From: a virus
Virus record (IMG/VR): IMGVR_UViG_3300027973_000078
Coordinates: 1 to 47,443 of that record
Strand: one strand, 5' to 3'
Length of the DNA stretch: 47,443 nucleotides
The notes under the pieces were generated by a model. It was not told where the DNA came from. It searched no databases and saw nothing but the letters and a program-made list of their open reading frames with translations. Shown here piece after piece: positions 7,562 through 16,777 of this stretch. Every line of letters starts with the position of its first letter. Position 1 is the first letter of the stretch. The translations under genes and the position numbers were made by a program.

Positions 7562-9070
7562 ATGGCTAGTGATGCAGTAGGACAAGAAAGAATTTCACAA
7601 GTAGTTGGTTATAAAATTACAAAAGGAAATTTTAACGAAAACACACCTAATCTTCCGCAAAGGGTGGTGATTATTGGTGAAGCCAATGATGCAAATCAAG
7701 CTGGCTTGGTTCTTGAAGAAACTGAAATATTATCGGCACAACAAGCTGGTCAATTATATGGTTTTGGTTCACCGTTATATCTTGCAATGCGAATTTTACG
7801 CCCTTTAAATGGTGGCGGTTTGGGTGGAATTCCAACATTTGTTATTCCTCAAGAAGCTGCGGTTGGTGCTGTTGCAAAAGTTCTTGAATTAACACCAACA
7901 GGTGTTGCAACAGGAAACGGAACGCACACTGTTATTTTGAATGGTAGATCTGGACTTGATTCTGTATTCTACAATTTCAGCATTATATCTGGTGATACAA
8001 CAGCAGATATTACAGCTAAAATCGGAAACGCAATAAACAATGTTCTTGGTGCGCCTGTTACAGCATCAGCAACAGATTATGAAGTTACATTAACTTCAAA
8101 ATGGAAGGGTTTAACATCAAATGATTTAAATATTTCTATTGAAACAAACGGAAATGATCTTGGAATTACATACACAACAAATGTAAATGCTGCTGGTTCT
8201 GGAACACCAACAATTCCTTCTGATTTACTTGGTTCTGAATGGACAACAATTGTTTTAAATACATACGGAACTGTTACAGCGGTTATGAATTCACTTGAAT
8301 CAATCAATGGTATTCCTGATCCAACAAATCCAACTGGAAGATTTGCAGCATTAGTGATGAAACCATTTATTGCATTAACTGGAAGTGTTTCAGCTGATCC
8401 ATCAGCAATAACAGATGCACGTCTTGATGATGTAACAATTGCGTTATGTCCAGCGTTTGGATCAACTGGTTTTCCTTTTGAGGCTGCTGCAAATATGTGT
8501 TCATTGTTTGCACGTCAAGCAAATGACAATCCACATTTGGATGTGTCTGGTATGTCATATCCTGATATGCCTGTTCCAACATCACTTGGGACTTCTGGAA
8601 CATATGATTTTAGAGATTCAATTGTAAAAAAAGGATGTTCAACTGTTGATTTGGTTGCTGGTAAATTCAAAGTAATGGATTTTGTCACAACGTATCATCC
8701 AATTGGTGAAACACCACCACAATTCAGATATTGCCGTTCATTGTCAATTGATTTCAATGTTCGTTTTGGATATTACCTATTGGAACAAATAAATGTTGTT
8801 GATCATGCAATTGCTGGTAATAGCGACATTACATTTGCTTCAAAAGTTGTTAAGCCTAATCAATGGAAATCAATCTTATTTGGTTATGCTGATAATCTTG
8901 CAGGGCGCTCATTAATTGCTGATACTGCATTCATGAAGGAATCAATTGTTGTTAATTTATCAACTGTGAATCCTGATAGATTTGAAACATTATTTAAATA
9001 TAAAAGATCAGGTTTCATTAGAATTGCATCAACAACTGCTGAAGCTGGTTTCAATTTCGGTTCAAATTAA
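7562..9070 (+). CDS. Tail sheath protein (Mu gpL-like)
   Basis: A 502-residue contractile tail sheath protein. The N-terminal region LPQRVVIIGEANDANQAG then EILSAQQAGQLYGFGSPLYLAMRI (about 33-85) follows the Mu-type sheath pattern of an IIG strand, an 'A..lfG.GS' loop and a helix. A middle insertion (about 110-220), rich in Thr and Gly, is probably a surface domain. The C-terminal part, ending RSGFIRIASTTAEAGFNFGSN, carries the strand that links sheath subunits. It opens the long plus-strand late operon and is followed within 30 bases by the tube gene, the standard sheath-tube order. Confidence 0.92.
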   Translation: MASDAVGQERISQVVGYKITKGNFNENTPNLPQRVVIIGEANDANQAGLVLEETEILSAQQAGQLYGFGSPLYLAMRILRPLNGGGLGGIPTFVIPQEAAVGAVAKVLELTPTGVATGNGTHTVILNGRSGLDSVFYNFSIISGDTTADITAKIGNAINNVLGAPVTASATDYEVTLTSKWKGLTSNDLNISIETNGNDLGITYTTNVNAAGSGTPTIPSDLLGSEWTTIVLNTYGTVTAVMNSLESINGIPDPTNPTGRFAALVMKPFIALTGSVSADPSAITDARLDDVTIALCPAFGSTGFPFEAAANMCSLFARQANDNPHLDVSGMSYPDMPVPTSLGTSGTYDFRDSIVKKGCSTVDLVAGKFKVMDFVTTYHPIGETPPQFRYCRSLSIDFNVRFGYYLLEQINVVDHAIAGNSDITFASKVVKPNQWKSILFGYADNLAGRSLIADTAFMKESIVVNLSTVNPDRFETLFKYKRSGFIRIASTTAEAGFNFGSN

Positions 9071-9096
9071 TTTTAAAACAACAATAAAAAATAATT

Positions 9097-9501
9097 ATGG
9101 CTAGTCACGGTGATATTATAGAAATAAGATTTAACCATCCATCAGTTGGATCAGGTGTTTTTTATCCAAAATCAAATGAAGGAAACAAATTTGATCCAGG
9201 AGGAATAAGAAACAATGATGATGCAAATGGGATTACTGCCGCTGGTTCTATTATGTATCAAAAGAACCGTGTTATTGGTTCAATTGAAGCTATGATTGAA
9301 AATGACAATCAAGTAAGATTGGATGCTGAAAAGGTTGCGGAACTTCAAAAAGAAAGTTTAGAAGCTGTTTGGACTGTTACCATGATAAACGGAACTGTTT
9401 GGAAGGGAACAGGCGCACCAGTTGGTGATGTTTCTGTTGATGTAAACGCTGGAACATTTACTTTGAAGATTGTTTCAGGTGGCTTTGAAAAAATAGCATA
9501 A
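9097..9501 (+). CDS. Tail tube protein (Mu gpM-like)
   Basis: A 134-residue protein directly after the sheath gene, in the place and size range of the Mu gpM tail tube. The sequence is rich in beta strands (IIEIRFNHPSVGSGVFYPKS; WTVTMINGTVWKGTGAP; TFTLKIVSGGFEKIA), as expected for the tube beta-barrel that polymerises as hexamer rings inside the sheath. A 7-bp hairpin lies in the leader just after the stop, which may set the ratio of abundant tube to scarce downstream products. Confidence 0.85.
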   Translation: MASHGDIIEIRFNHPSVGSGVFYPKSNEGNKFDPGGIRNNDDANGITAAGSIMYQKNRVIGSIEAMIENDNQVRLDAEKVAELQKESLEAVWTVTMINGTVWKGTGAPVGDVSVDVNAGTFTLKIVSGGFEKIA

Positions 9502-9509
9502 AACGCACC

Positions 9510-9531
9510 ATAATACACAACAACGTATTAT
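9510..9531 (+). promoter_or_regulatory. Intergenic hairpin between tube and chaperone genes
   Basis: ATAATAC, an 8-base loop, then GTATTAT: a perfect 7-bp stem with no following T-run. It lies in an A/C-rich leader of 78 bases. It may be an attenuator or an RNA-stabilising hairpin. Confidence 0.4.
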
Positions 9532-9579
9532 AACACACCACAACAAAACCAAATAATAAACCAAATAAACCAAAACAAA

Positions 9580-9975
9580 ATGGGATCAGTAAGCAAGGAA
9601 ATTGCAATTCAGGACATCACAAGATGGTTGGATGCTAAAAAAGTACGTGACACAAAGAAAATTGAATTTAAACAGCACATTGATTCATTGATTTCAGCTG
9701 TTGAAGATGGTTTGATTTCTGTGAATGAAGATGGGACAATTACACAAGATTTATTGTGGCCAATTGGTGAAAAGGAAATTTCAGAATTGAAATACAAAAT
9801 GCGTTTGAATTATGAAATGGTTAAACCATATCTAAAAAACATTCAAGCTGATAATGGAAGTGAACGTTTAATTGCGTATGCATGTGCATTAACTGGTGAA
9901 TCAATTGGAATATTGAATAAACTTGATTCTGAAGATAGTGTCATAATGCAATCAATAGCGGTTTTTTTTCTCTAG
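9580..9975 (+). CDS. Tail assembly chaperone, short form (G-like)
   Basis: A 131-residue protein between tail tube and tape measure, the standard place of the tail assembly chaperone (lambda G; Mu gp41). It is largely helical and charged (ITRWLDAKKVRDTKKIEFKQHIDSL). The reading frame ends with a T-run and then TAG (9973-9975). A slippery T_TTT_TTT sits at 9963-9969, just before the stop, and a second frame stays open beyond it. The short form should be the main product. Confidence 0.85.
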   Translation: MGSVSKEIAIQDITRWLDAKKVRDTKKIEFKQHIDSLISAVEDGLISVNEDGTITQDLLWPIGEKEISELKYKMRLNYEMVKPYLKNIQADNGSERLIAYACALTGESIGILNKLDSEDSVIMQSIAVFFL

Positions 9976-10133
9976 ATATTGATATTGATGTAATGGTTAA
10001 AACGGTGGTAAGATATCACCATTGGACACCAGAAACAATTTTAAATCTGTATCTTGATGATGCAGATTTTTTTGGTTTGGAATATTGGCACAATGACGTT
10101 GTTGCGGTGCTTAATGAATTAGAACAAAACTAA
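9580..10133 (+). CDS. Tail assembly chaperone, -1 frameshift fusion (GT-like)
   Basis: If ribosomes slip back one base at T_TTT_TTT (9963-9969), the first 130 residues continue as SLDIDIDVMVKTVVRYHHWTP and on to the stop at 10131-10133, giving 184 residues. The added 54-residue tail has a coherent sequence (LYLDDADFFGLEYWHNDVVAVLNELEQN) and no good start of its own except ATG 9993. This matches the conserved G/GT arrangement of long-tailed phages, in which the T part binds the tape measure and the G part the tube. Confidence 0.85.
9963..9969 (+). other. Programmed -1 ribosomal frameshift site
   Basis: T_TTT_TTT in the zero frame, inside an 8-T run, two codons before the zero-frame stop TAG. 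The downstream -1 frame is open from this point to 10133. Confidence 0.85.
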
Positions 10134-10148
10134 AATAACATTCAAAAA

Positions 10149-12182
10149 ATGAAGTTTGTAATTCCTTCAATATTTACTGCTGTTGATAAATTCACTGGAC
10201 CATTGTCAAAAATGTCTGGTAGTGCTTCGCAATTTGCAAGTAAACTTGATAGGGACTTCAGAAAGGCAGGACAAACAGCATTTTCAATTGGAAAAAGTGC
10301 AGGAATGGTCGGATTGGCTATTGCAGCACCATTAGGATTGGCGGTTAAACAAGCTGTTGATTTTGAAGATGCAATGTCTGATGTTGGAAAAACCACTGGA
10401 TTAAGCGGAAAAAAACTTGAAGATCTCGGAAGCTCCATTTTATCAATTTCAGGAAAAACAAGAACTTCAATTGATGATCTTGTGAAGATTGGTGAAATTG
10501 GTGGACAACTTGGTATTGCTTCAAAAGACATGGTTTCATTCATTGCATCAGCTGATAAATTCAATATTGCATTGGGTGCTGATTTTGCTGGTGGTGTTGA
10601 AGAAGCCGTATCATCTGTTGGAAAAATAAAAGCATTATTTGGTGATACTAGAAATTTAAATATTTCTGATGCTATCATGAAAACAGGATCAGCAATCAAT
10701 GAACTTGGTGCTGTTGGTGCTGGAACATCAGCAAACATAACTGATTTTACATTAAGATTAGGTGCGCTTCCAGATGCATTGAAACCATCCATTTCAAATA
10801 CATTAGCATTAGGAACGTTCCTGGAAGAATTAGGAATAAACGCCCAAATTGGTTCGGGTGGTATGACAAATTTTCTTTTAGTTGCAGGTCAAAACATTGG
10901 TGGATTTGCAGCACAAATGAAGATTTCATCTGTTCAAGCAAAAGCATTATTAAAACAAGATCCAACAGAATTTGCAAAGAAGTTTGCAACAACGTTCAAA
11001 GGAATGGCCCCTGAATTAATGGCAAAGAAACTTCAGGATTTAAAACTTGGATCACAAGAAACAATCAAAGTAATTGGTGCACTTGGATCATCAACTGAAA
11101 GATTAACAAAACTACAAAAAGTTGCAGCAGGATCATTTGGAAAAGGGACAAGTTTGCAAACTGAAGCCGCAAAGAAAAATGAAACAATGGCTGCTAAAAT
11201 GGCTATTTTAAGAAACAATGTAAAATCATTATCCATAACAATGGGTAATGCATTGTTGCCTGTGATTAATTCTGTTGTTGAATCTGTTATGCCATTTGTA
11301 AAAAGCATTGCTGATTGGATTGGTAGAAACAAATCATTATCAGCAACAATAATCAAAGTTGTTGCAGGGGTTGGAGTATTAGCACTTGGAATTTCAGGTG
11401 TTGCATTTGCTGTTGGAATATATCAAAAAGCTGTTGTCATTGCACAAGCTGTTCAATGGGCATGGAATGCGGCAATGGCAGCAAATCCAATTGGACTTCT
11501 TGTGCTTGGAATTACAGCGGCTGTTGGTGCTGTTTATTTGCTTACAAAAGCATTCAGCGCAATGAGTACAGCAGAATCAATTGGAAATGAAGTAAGGGAG
11601 CGTGCATTGGATAAAACTATTGATCAACGTGTTGAAATAGTTCAATTATTTGGTGCATTAAGAAATGCAAAAGCTGGAACAGATGCATACAATGAAACGT
11701 TAAAGAAAATTGATGCAATTCAACCAGGTATAACAAACAAATATAATCTTCAGGCTGGTGCATTAAGAAACATAAATGCAGCCGAAAAGGAATTAACAGC
11801 CAGCATCATGAAACGTGCTGAAGCTGAAGTTCGTGCAGAAATGCTGAAAGAATCCATCAAGGAAAAAATGCGTTTGCAACAGGAAGGACCAGGATGGGTA
11901 AATCAATTATTAGGAAGTGGAATTGCTGGTGGCGCACAATTTTTGCAATCACGTGACATTGCAGAACAGCAACAAAGAATTAATGTTTTAAGCACTGGTG
12001 TTGCAAAGGACCAAATGCAAGCTGCCAATCCTGAAAAGGCAAAACAGAATGGAATCATAAACAGATCTGAATCTGTTGAAAAACAAAAGATACAATTTGA
12101 ATTCTTAGGAATGCCAGATTGGATGCAACCAACAGTTAGAAGTTCAGCAAAAGCATTGCCAAAATTATCAACAACATCATAA
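10149..12182 (+). CDS. Tail tape measure protein
   Basis: A 677-residue protein that sets tail length and is threaded inside the tail tube. The N-terminal half follows the TP901-type tape measure pattern, with AVDFEDAMSDVGKTTGLSGKKLEDL and the repeated 'IGGQLGIA', 'AVSSVGKIKALFGD' and 'MAPELMAKKLQDL' blocks. A strongly hydrophobic region lies at about 396-470 (IIKVVAGVGVLALGISGVAF and neighbours). The C-terminal third is helical and charged. By the rule of about 0.15 nm per residue, the tail would be about 100 nm (inference). It starts 15 bases after the chaperone fusion stop, and its own stop overlaps the next ATG (TAATG). Confidence 0.93.
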   Translation: MKFVIPSIFTAVDKFTGPLSKMSGSASQFASKLDRDFRKAGQTAFSIGKSAGMVGLAIAAPLGLAVKQAVDFEDAMSDVGKTTGLSGKKLEDLGSSILSISGKTRTSIDDLVKIGEIGGQLGIASKDMVSFIASADKFNIALGADFAGGVEEAVSSVGKIKALFGDTRNLNISDAIMKTGSAINELGAVGAGTSANITDFTLRLGALPDALKPSISNTLALGTFLEELGINAQIGSGGMTNFLLVAGQNIGGFAAQMKISSVQAKALLKQDPTEFAKKFATTFKGMAPELMAKKLQDLKLGSQETIKVIGALGSSTERLTKLQKVAAGSFGKGTSLQTEAAKKNETMAAKMAILRNNVKSLSITMGNALLPVINSVVESVMPFVKSIADWIGRNKSLSATIIKVVAGVGVLALGISGVAFAVGIYQKAVVIAQAVQWAWNAAMAANPIGLLVLGITAAVGAVYLLTKAFSAMSTAESIGNEVRERALDKTIDQRVEIVQLFGALRNAKAGTDAYNETLKKIDAIQPGITNKYNLQAGALRNINAAEKELTASIMKRAEAEVRAEMLKESIKEKMRLQQEGPGWVNQLLGSGIAGGAQFLQSRDIAEQQQRINVLSTGVAKDQMQAANPEKAKQNGIINRSESVEKQKIQFEFLGMPDWMQPTVRSSAKALPKLSTTS

Positions 12183-12712
12183 TGGATTTATTAGTAATTG
12201 AAACAGGAAATGGCGGTGATATTGTTCTAAATGGAAATGATTTGGTGACAATAAATGGTTTTGAAAATATGCCATATATTGGAATGTTTGGTGGTAACGT
12301 TGAACAATCCACAACCCAGAACCAAACTATCATTGCAGGCGAACAACAGTTTGATTGGTGGGGCAATTCGTTGTTGATGTTTAATAATCCAATCATTCAA
12401 TATAATTCAACACTTGAAAGAATTTTAAAAACTATTTCAATCACATCATCAGCACGTGAAACAATAAAGCGTGCTGTCATGGAAGATTTAAGATTTTTTC
12501 AATCAATTGGAAGATTAACTGTTGATGTTTCAATAACTGGAATTGATAGAATACATATTTTAATCCGTATTCAACAACCAAATAATGTGACATTAAATGA
12601 ATTTTTATATATTTGGAATTCAACAAACGAAGAATTATCAATGCCTGAAATTCAAGGAATTGAAAACGGAAATGGTGTTGCATTAAATGACATTATAAAT
12701 TTTGAACTATAA
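12182..12712 (+). CDS. Baseplate wedge protein (Mu gp46 / gp25-like)
   Basis: A 176-residue protein. The N-terminal GDIVLNGNDLVTINGFENMPYIGMFGG and FDWWGNSLLMF (about 58-68) follow the Mu gp46 layout, where a D-x2-x GDL strand and a WWG motif lie on the wedge. The later part SSARETIKRAVMEDLRFFQSIGR is the helical core of gp25/gpW wedge proteins. It overlaps the tape measure stop by one base and the next gene start by one base. It is separated from the J- and I-like wedge genes by the inserted fibre genes. Confidence 0.75.
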   Translation: MDLLVIETGNGGDIVLNGNDLVTINGFENMPYIGMFGGNVEQSTTQNQTIIAGEQQFDWWGNSLLMFNNPIIQYNSTLERILKTISITSSARETIKRAVMEDLRFFQSIGRLTVDVSITGIDRIHILIRIQQPNNVTLNEFLYIWNSTNEELSMPEIQGIENGNGVALNDIINFEL

Positions 12713-12777
12713 TGGCTAGAGTAACATTTGAAGATAAAGAATCAACTAGATCATCTAGTTTGCCAGCAAAGAATCAA
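12712..12777 (+). repeat. 66-bp direct repeat, copy 1 (fibre N-terminus)
   Basis: 63 of 66 bases equal those at 14885-14950; both begin at the fibre ATG. Such DNA-level identity permits recombination that would swap or delete fibre cargo. Confidence 0.9.
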
Positions 12778-14112
12778 ATCAATGCTGTTGATATAAATGA
12801 AATCAAAACATCTATCAATACATTATATGATGATGTTGATGGACTTAATACTGATGTTGATGCAATTCTTGGTTACGCAATGTCTGTTCAAGCTGAATTG
12901 GATAATAAGGTAAATAAAAATGCAACAATAACACCAGGAACAAAAACAAAATTCGTTTATGATTCAAAAGGTTTAATTCTTGCTGGATATGATGCAACGC
13001 TTGCTGATTTTAATGGTGATTCAACACACAGGGTTGTAACAGATGCGCAAATTTCAGCATGGAATGCATTAGTTGGTGGATCTGTTTTTCAAACAGTATG
13101 GAATGCAAACACCAATATACCTACATTATCAAGTAGTGTTGGAACAAAAGGATTTTATTATATTATTGATACTATTGGATCAACAAATTTAAATGGAATT
13201 ACTGATTGGAAAATTGGTGATTGGGCTATATTTGACGGCACTGTTTGGCGTAAAGTTGACAATACAGATGCAGTTTCTTCAGTTAATGGATTGTCTGGTG
13301 CTGTTAATTTAGACACGTCCAATGTTCCAGATACGTTAAACAAAAGATATGTTTCAGATGCTGATGTTATTGTTCTAGGAAATACAAGTGGAACAAATAG
13401 TGGTGATAATGCAACAAATACACAATACAGTGGACTTGCAGCAAGCAAAGAAAACACATCAAATAAATCAACATCAACTAGTGATTTTGCAAGTAATACA
13501 AAATTTCCAGTTTGGAATGCAATTGTTTCATATTTTTCAGATGTTCAGATAAGATCAATTCTTGGAATTAGCACATTGTCTGGATTAAACACTGGTGATG
13601 AAACAGCAGCTTCAATTGGTGTTATTGTTAATGGATCAAGTGCTGCAACACCAAATAATTCAGATTTAGTTGCAACAGTTGAAAGTTCTGTTGTAAAGAA
13701 AATCACATGGACAAATGTTAAAGCGTTTTTAAAAACATATTTTGATACTTTATATCAAACAATCATGGTTTCAGGTGTTGATATTAAAACGCTTGATGGT
13801 GTTTCATTATTGGGCGCTGGAAACATTAGTACAGGAACTTTAATTTCAGGACAAACAACAATCACTTTTGGTACAATAAACACTGTTGCAGTTGGTACAA
13901 TAGCAAGTTTATTAATAACAAATTCAAATATTAAATCAATTTCTTTCATACCTTTTGAGACAGCAGAAACAAGTCTGGATGATTTTATTCTGAATGATAT
14001 TTCAATTAATTTGCAAAATATCATTGATAATGTTAGTTTTGATATTCAATTAAAGACACCAACTGATGCTGTTGGTAATTATACAGTAAATTATTATATT
14101 CAAATTTTATAA
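12712..14112 (+). CDS. Tail fibre / receptor-binding protein 1
   Basis: A 466-residue tail fibre candidate. Its first 22 residues, and partly the next 25, equal those of the protein encoded at 14885 (MARVTFEDKESTRSSSLPAK). The shared part probably anchors both fibres to the baseplate. IGDWAIFDGTVWRKVDNTD (about 167-185) is a motif often seen in phage fibres and carbohydrate-binding modules. Repeated Thr/Ser/Asn/Gly stretches (GTNSGDNATNTQYSGLAASK) suggest a beta-helical shaft, and the C-terminal 100 residues look like a globular beta tip. It belongs to a fibre block inserted among the wedge genes. Confidence 0.8.
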   Translation: MARVTFEDKESTRSSSLPAKNQINAVDINEIKTSINTLYDDVDGLNTDVDAILGYAMSVQAELDNKVNKNATITPGTKTKFVYDSKGLILAGYDATLADFNGDSTHRVVTDAQISAWNALVGGSVFQTVWNANTNIPTLSSSVGTKGFYYIIDTIGSTNLNGITDWKIGDWAIFDGTVWRKVDNTDAVSSVNGLSGAVNLDTSNVPDTLNKRYVSDADVIVLGNTSGTNSGDNATNTQYSGLAASKENTSNKSTSTSDFASNTKFPVWNAIVSYFSDVQIRSILGISTLSGLNTGDETAASIGVIVNGSSAATPNNSDLVATVESSVVKKITWTNVKAFLKTYFDTLYQTIMVSGVDIKTLDGVSLLGAGNISTGTLISGQTTITFGTINTVAVGTIASLLITNSNIKSISFIPFETAETSLDDFILNDISINLQNIIDNVSFDIQLKTPTDAVGNYTVNYYIQIL

Positions 14113-14114
14113 AT

Positions 14115-14885
14115 ATGTCAACACAGATCAAGGATGCACAAGGTAATATTATTGACACCTTAAATAAAATAGGCGGTGAAACAATAACTGATGCGAGAGC
14201 AAACACAGTTGTTTTGGGTGCTTTAAATGCTGAAACAACAATTGATCTTGATGGGCAAACAATGGCTAATTTTGATGTTCGTGGAACGTTGTCATTGACA
14301 TTAACACCGTCATATTCAGTTGATGGATCAAATTATATTGATTTACCTGTTTTTAATAGAGCAATAGAAGCATTCGCATTGAATGTTACAGTAATTGGAA
14401 CATATCAATTTGAAATTCCTATTGGAGCAAAGAAAATCAGAATTAGATGTACAGCATATACATCAGGAAGTGCAACGGTTGCTTTAACTGCAAATATGGG
14501 CGCACAGTTGGTTTATACAAAAGATATTCCATTGACATCACATGTTACTGCAACAGGTGTTTCAGGTGCAGCGGTCACATTAACTTTGCCATCTGTAACA
14601 GGGTTAAGACACTACATAAGAAATATAAAAATCGAAAAATTTGCAGTTGCATTATTGGTGGCTGGTGCTACTCCTGTTATTGGGACAACAACAAATCTTG
14701 CTGGTTCTCGTGCTTATTCTTTTGATGCATCAGCACAATTAGCTGGTGTTATAATAAAAGAACGCGAAACATTTGATGGTTCACCATTAATGTCAGTAGC
14801 CGTTACAACTGCAACAACAATTGTTCTTCCAGCAACAACAAATGTTATCTGGAGGGTTTCATGTGATTATTATCTTGGATTATAA
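14115..14885 (+). CDS. Tail/baseplate structural protein, beta-rich
   Basis: A 256-residue protein lying between two fibre genes that share their N-termini. Residues about 1-130 read as a beta-sandwich (TTIDLDGQTMANFDVRGTLSLTLTPSYSVDG; FEIPIGAKKIRIRCTAY), as in phage receptor-binding or upper-baseplate proteins. Residues 130-256 form a second beta domain ending in RVSCDYYLGL. I cannot name a precise family. The gene lies 2 bases after fibre 1 and overlaps the start of fibre 2 by one base. It is likely a fibre-associated adhesin or a spacer protein. Confidence 0.6.
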   Translation: MSTQIKDAQGNIIDTLNKIGGETITDARANTVVLGALNAETTIDLDGQTMANFDVRGTLSLTLTPSYSVDGSNYIDLPVFNRAIEAFALNVTVIGTYQFEIPIGAKKIRIRCTAYTSGSATVALTANMGAQLVYTKDIPLTSHVTATGVSGAAVTLTLPSVTGLRHYIRNIKIEKFAVALLVAGATPVIGTTTNLAGSRAYSFDASAQLAGVIIKERETFDGSPLMSVAVTTATTIVLPATTNVIWRVSCDYYLGL

Positions 14886-14950
14886 TGGCTAGAGTAACAT
14901 TTGAAAATAAAGAATCAACTAGATCATCTAGTTTGCCAGCTAAAAATCAA
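14885..14950 (+). repeat. 66-bp direct repeat, copy 2 (fibre N-terminus)
   Basis: Second copy of the repeat described at 12712-12777, with three differences. It starts at the ATG of fibre 2. Confidence 0.9.
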
Positions 14951-16429
14951 GTTAAAGATGCTGATTTAAATGAAATGAAAGCATCCATCAATGCATTGTA
15001 TGATGAAATTGAACAGGATGACATTGACATTACTGGAAAAGAAGATAAGATAAACAAGGATGCAACAGGGGGTTATGTTGGTTTAACGCTGTTTAAAATA
15101 AATTTCAAGAACGCATTAAATACCATTACAAGTTTTTTTACTAACTCCAACACAGTTGCAAGGACGTACACTTTTCAAGATAGAAATGGAACAATTGCTG
15201 ATGATACTGATTTGGCAGCAAAAGAAAATTCTTTACCAACTATGGCTGGTCAATCTTTAAAAGTTCTTCGAGTAAATGCATTAGAAACAGCTAAGGAATG
15301 GCACACAATTGAAAGTGGCTTAACAATAGGCACAACTCCAATAACTTCAGGTACAACAAAGCGTGTATTATTTCAAGATGGCTCTGTTGTTTCTCAAAGT
15401 GCTAATTTCGTATTTGATGCTTCTAATCAGTTAGTAATCGGAGGGCATACGGGAGGTTCTAGAATTGACGTAAAAGCAGGAGGAGCTTTGAGTACTGATT
15501 TAGGCTTTAGAGTTAGGAATAGTGCTGATACCGCTAATATATTAATGGTAAATGGAGTCGGTCAAGTTTGGTCGAATGGTAAAGGGGCACAAACACAAAA
15601 TACGGGTTTCGGGCAATTATCTTTGAACAGTTGTACTACGGGAAACAATAACACTGCATACGGTTACAATGCACTTGCAACGGTCACAACTGGCACAGCA
15701 AATACAGCGATAGGATGTGCAGCATTACAACTTACAACGGGAGCAGAAAATACAGCTGTGGGATTTGCAGCTGGTCAACTAAATGCTGGAGGCTATTATA
15801 ATACTTACTTGGGCGTTTCGGCTGGGCAATATGGAAGTACTGCTAGTGGTTGTACTTTTATAGGTTATGCAGCTGGTCAAAGTTCAAATGCCCAATACGG
15901 TGTATTTATAGGTTATACAGCAAGTATAACTGGTGGAAACGGAACGGTAGCAATAGGATATCTTGCAGGAGCAGGAACGGGGGCTCATAATCTTTCATTA
16001 GGGCAACAGTCAGGTTCAGGAATGACAACTGGTAGTTTTAACACGCATTTAGGATATAGAAGTGTAGCTAGTGGTATTACTACGGGCAATTATAATAATT
16101 TATTAGGCTCTGACATAGTTGTTGGTGCTGTTTCTAATACGGCAGTACTTGCCGATAATCAGGGCAATATTGCAATACGAAAAGATGCTAATCACTTTGT
16201 CGGAGTAGGTTACTCAGGAACTGCAACATTAGGAGCAAAACTAGACGTGAAAGCACAAGGTGCATTAGTTACTAATTTAGCTCTAAGAGTTAGAAACTCG
16301 GCAGATACGGATAATCTATTTGTAGTAAAAGGTAACGGAGTATTAAATGCTGCAAATCTACCGACGTCCGCAACGGGACTTGTAACGGGAGATATATGGA
16401 ATAATTTAGGAATTTTAACAATAGTATAA
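14885..16429 (+). CDS. Tail fibre / receptor-binding protein 2 with NTAxG repeats
   Basis: A 514-residue fibre. Residues 1-45 match fibre 1. Residues about 238-410 are an imperfect repeat array around 'G..NTA.G..A' (NNNTAYGYNA, ANTAIGCAA, ENTAVGFAAGQ, CTFIGYAAGQ, GTVAIGYLAG), like the trimeric beta-solenoid heads of YadA-type adhesins. A module, DVKAGGALSTDLGFRVRNSA (about 195-214), recurs near 457-476, bracketing the array. From about base 15300 the codon choice changes (more agt/tct, gga, acg, cgg and fewer tca/aca), and this persists into the next gene, so the distal fibre looks recently imported. Likely host-range determinant. Confidence 0.82.
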   Translation: MARVTFENKESTRSSSLPAKNQVKDADLNEMKASINALYDEIEQDDIDITGKEDKINKDATGGYVGLTLFKINFKNALNTITSFFTNSNTVARTYTFQDRNGTIADDTDLAAKENSLPTMAGQSLKVLRVNALETAKEWHTIESGLTIGTTPITSGTTKRVLFQDGSVVSQSANFVFDASNQLVIGGHTGGSRIDVKAGGALSTDLGFRVRNSADTANILMVNGVGQVWSNGKGAQTQNTGFGQLSLNSCTTGNNNTAYGYNALATVTTGTANTAIGCAALQLTTGAENTAVGFAAGQLNAGGYYNTYLGVSAGQYGSTASGCTFIGYAAGQSSNAQYGVFIGYTASITGGNGTVAIGYLAGAGTGAHNLSLGQQSGSGMTTGSFNTHLGYRSVASGITTGNYNNLLGSDIVVGAVSNTAVLADNQGNIAIRKDANHFVGVGYSGTATLGAKLDVKAQGALVTNLALRVRNSADTDNLFVVKGNGVLNAANLPTSATGLVTGDIWNNLGILTIV

Positions 16430-16435
16430 AAAACA

Positions 16436-16750
16436 ATGGGATTAATTATTAAATCAACAGAAACAAAAAAAATCCAAAGTCAGGGGTACGATGGACAAAT
16501 AACAGAAATTGAAAGTGTGTACGCACGTTTAGAATTTGCTTGTAGACCGAATGGAACAACTATCGAGAGTGCATTTCCTTATATCTTTTTGAGTAAAGAA
16601 GCATTTAAATTGAACGCACCAACTATTCCAACGGATATTCCAACAAGTGCAAGTGGTGAAGTATTAGAACAATCTATGGTTACGGCTCACGAGGTTGCAA
16701 GAGATATGCTAGTGAAAGAAGGTTACGAAGTTATAATTGATTTGGTTTAA
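16436..16750 (+). CDS. Small protein coupled to the fibre gene, unknown function
   Basis: A 104-residue protein, 6 bases after fibre 2, that I do not recognise. It is a compact alpha/beta sequence (VYARLEFACRPNGTTIESAFPYIFLSKEAF), with a helix (VTAHEVARDMLVKEGYEV) near the end and no signal or membrane segment. It shares the foreign codon style of the distal fibre and not that of the next gene, so the two probably arrived together. A fibre chaperone or tip protein is possible, by position only. Confidence 0.6.
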   Translation: MGLIIKSTETKKIQSQGYDGQITEIESVYARLEFACRPNGTTIESAFPYIFLSKEAFKLNAPTIPTDIPTSASGEVLEQSMVTAHEVARDMLVKEGYEVIIDLV

Positions 16751-16777
16751 TAACCGAATAACCTAAATATGAAATAA

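Noticed and set aside
10142-10792. Open frame of 216 codons on the minus strand
   Set aside because: It is the antisense of the tape measure N-terminal region, with a Ser/Pro/Asn-rich composition typical of shadow frames.
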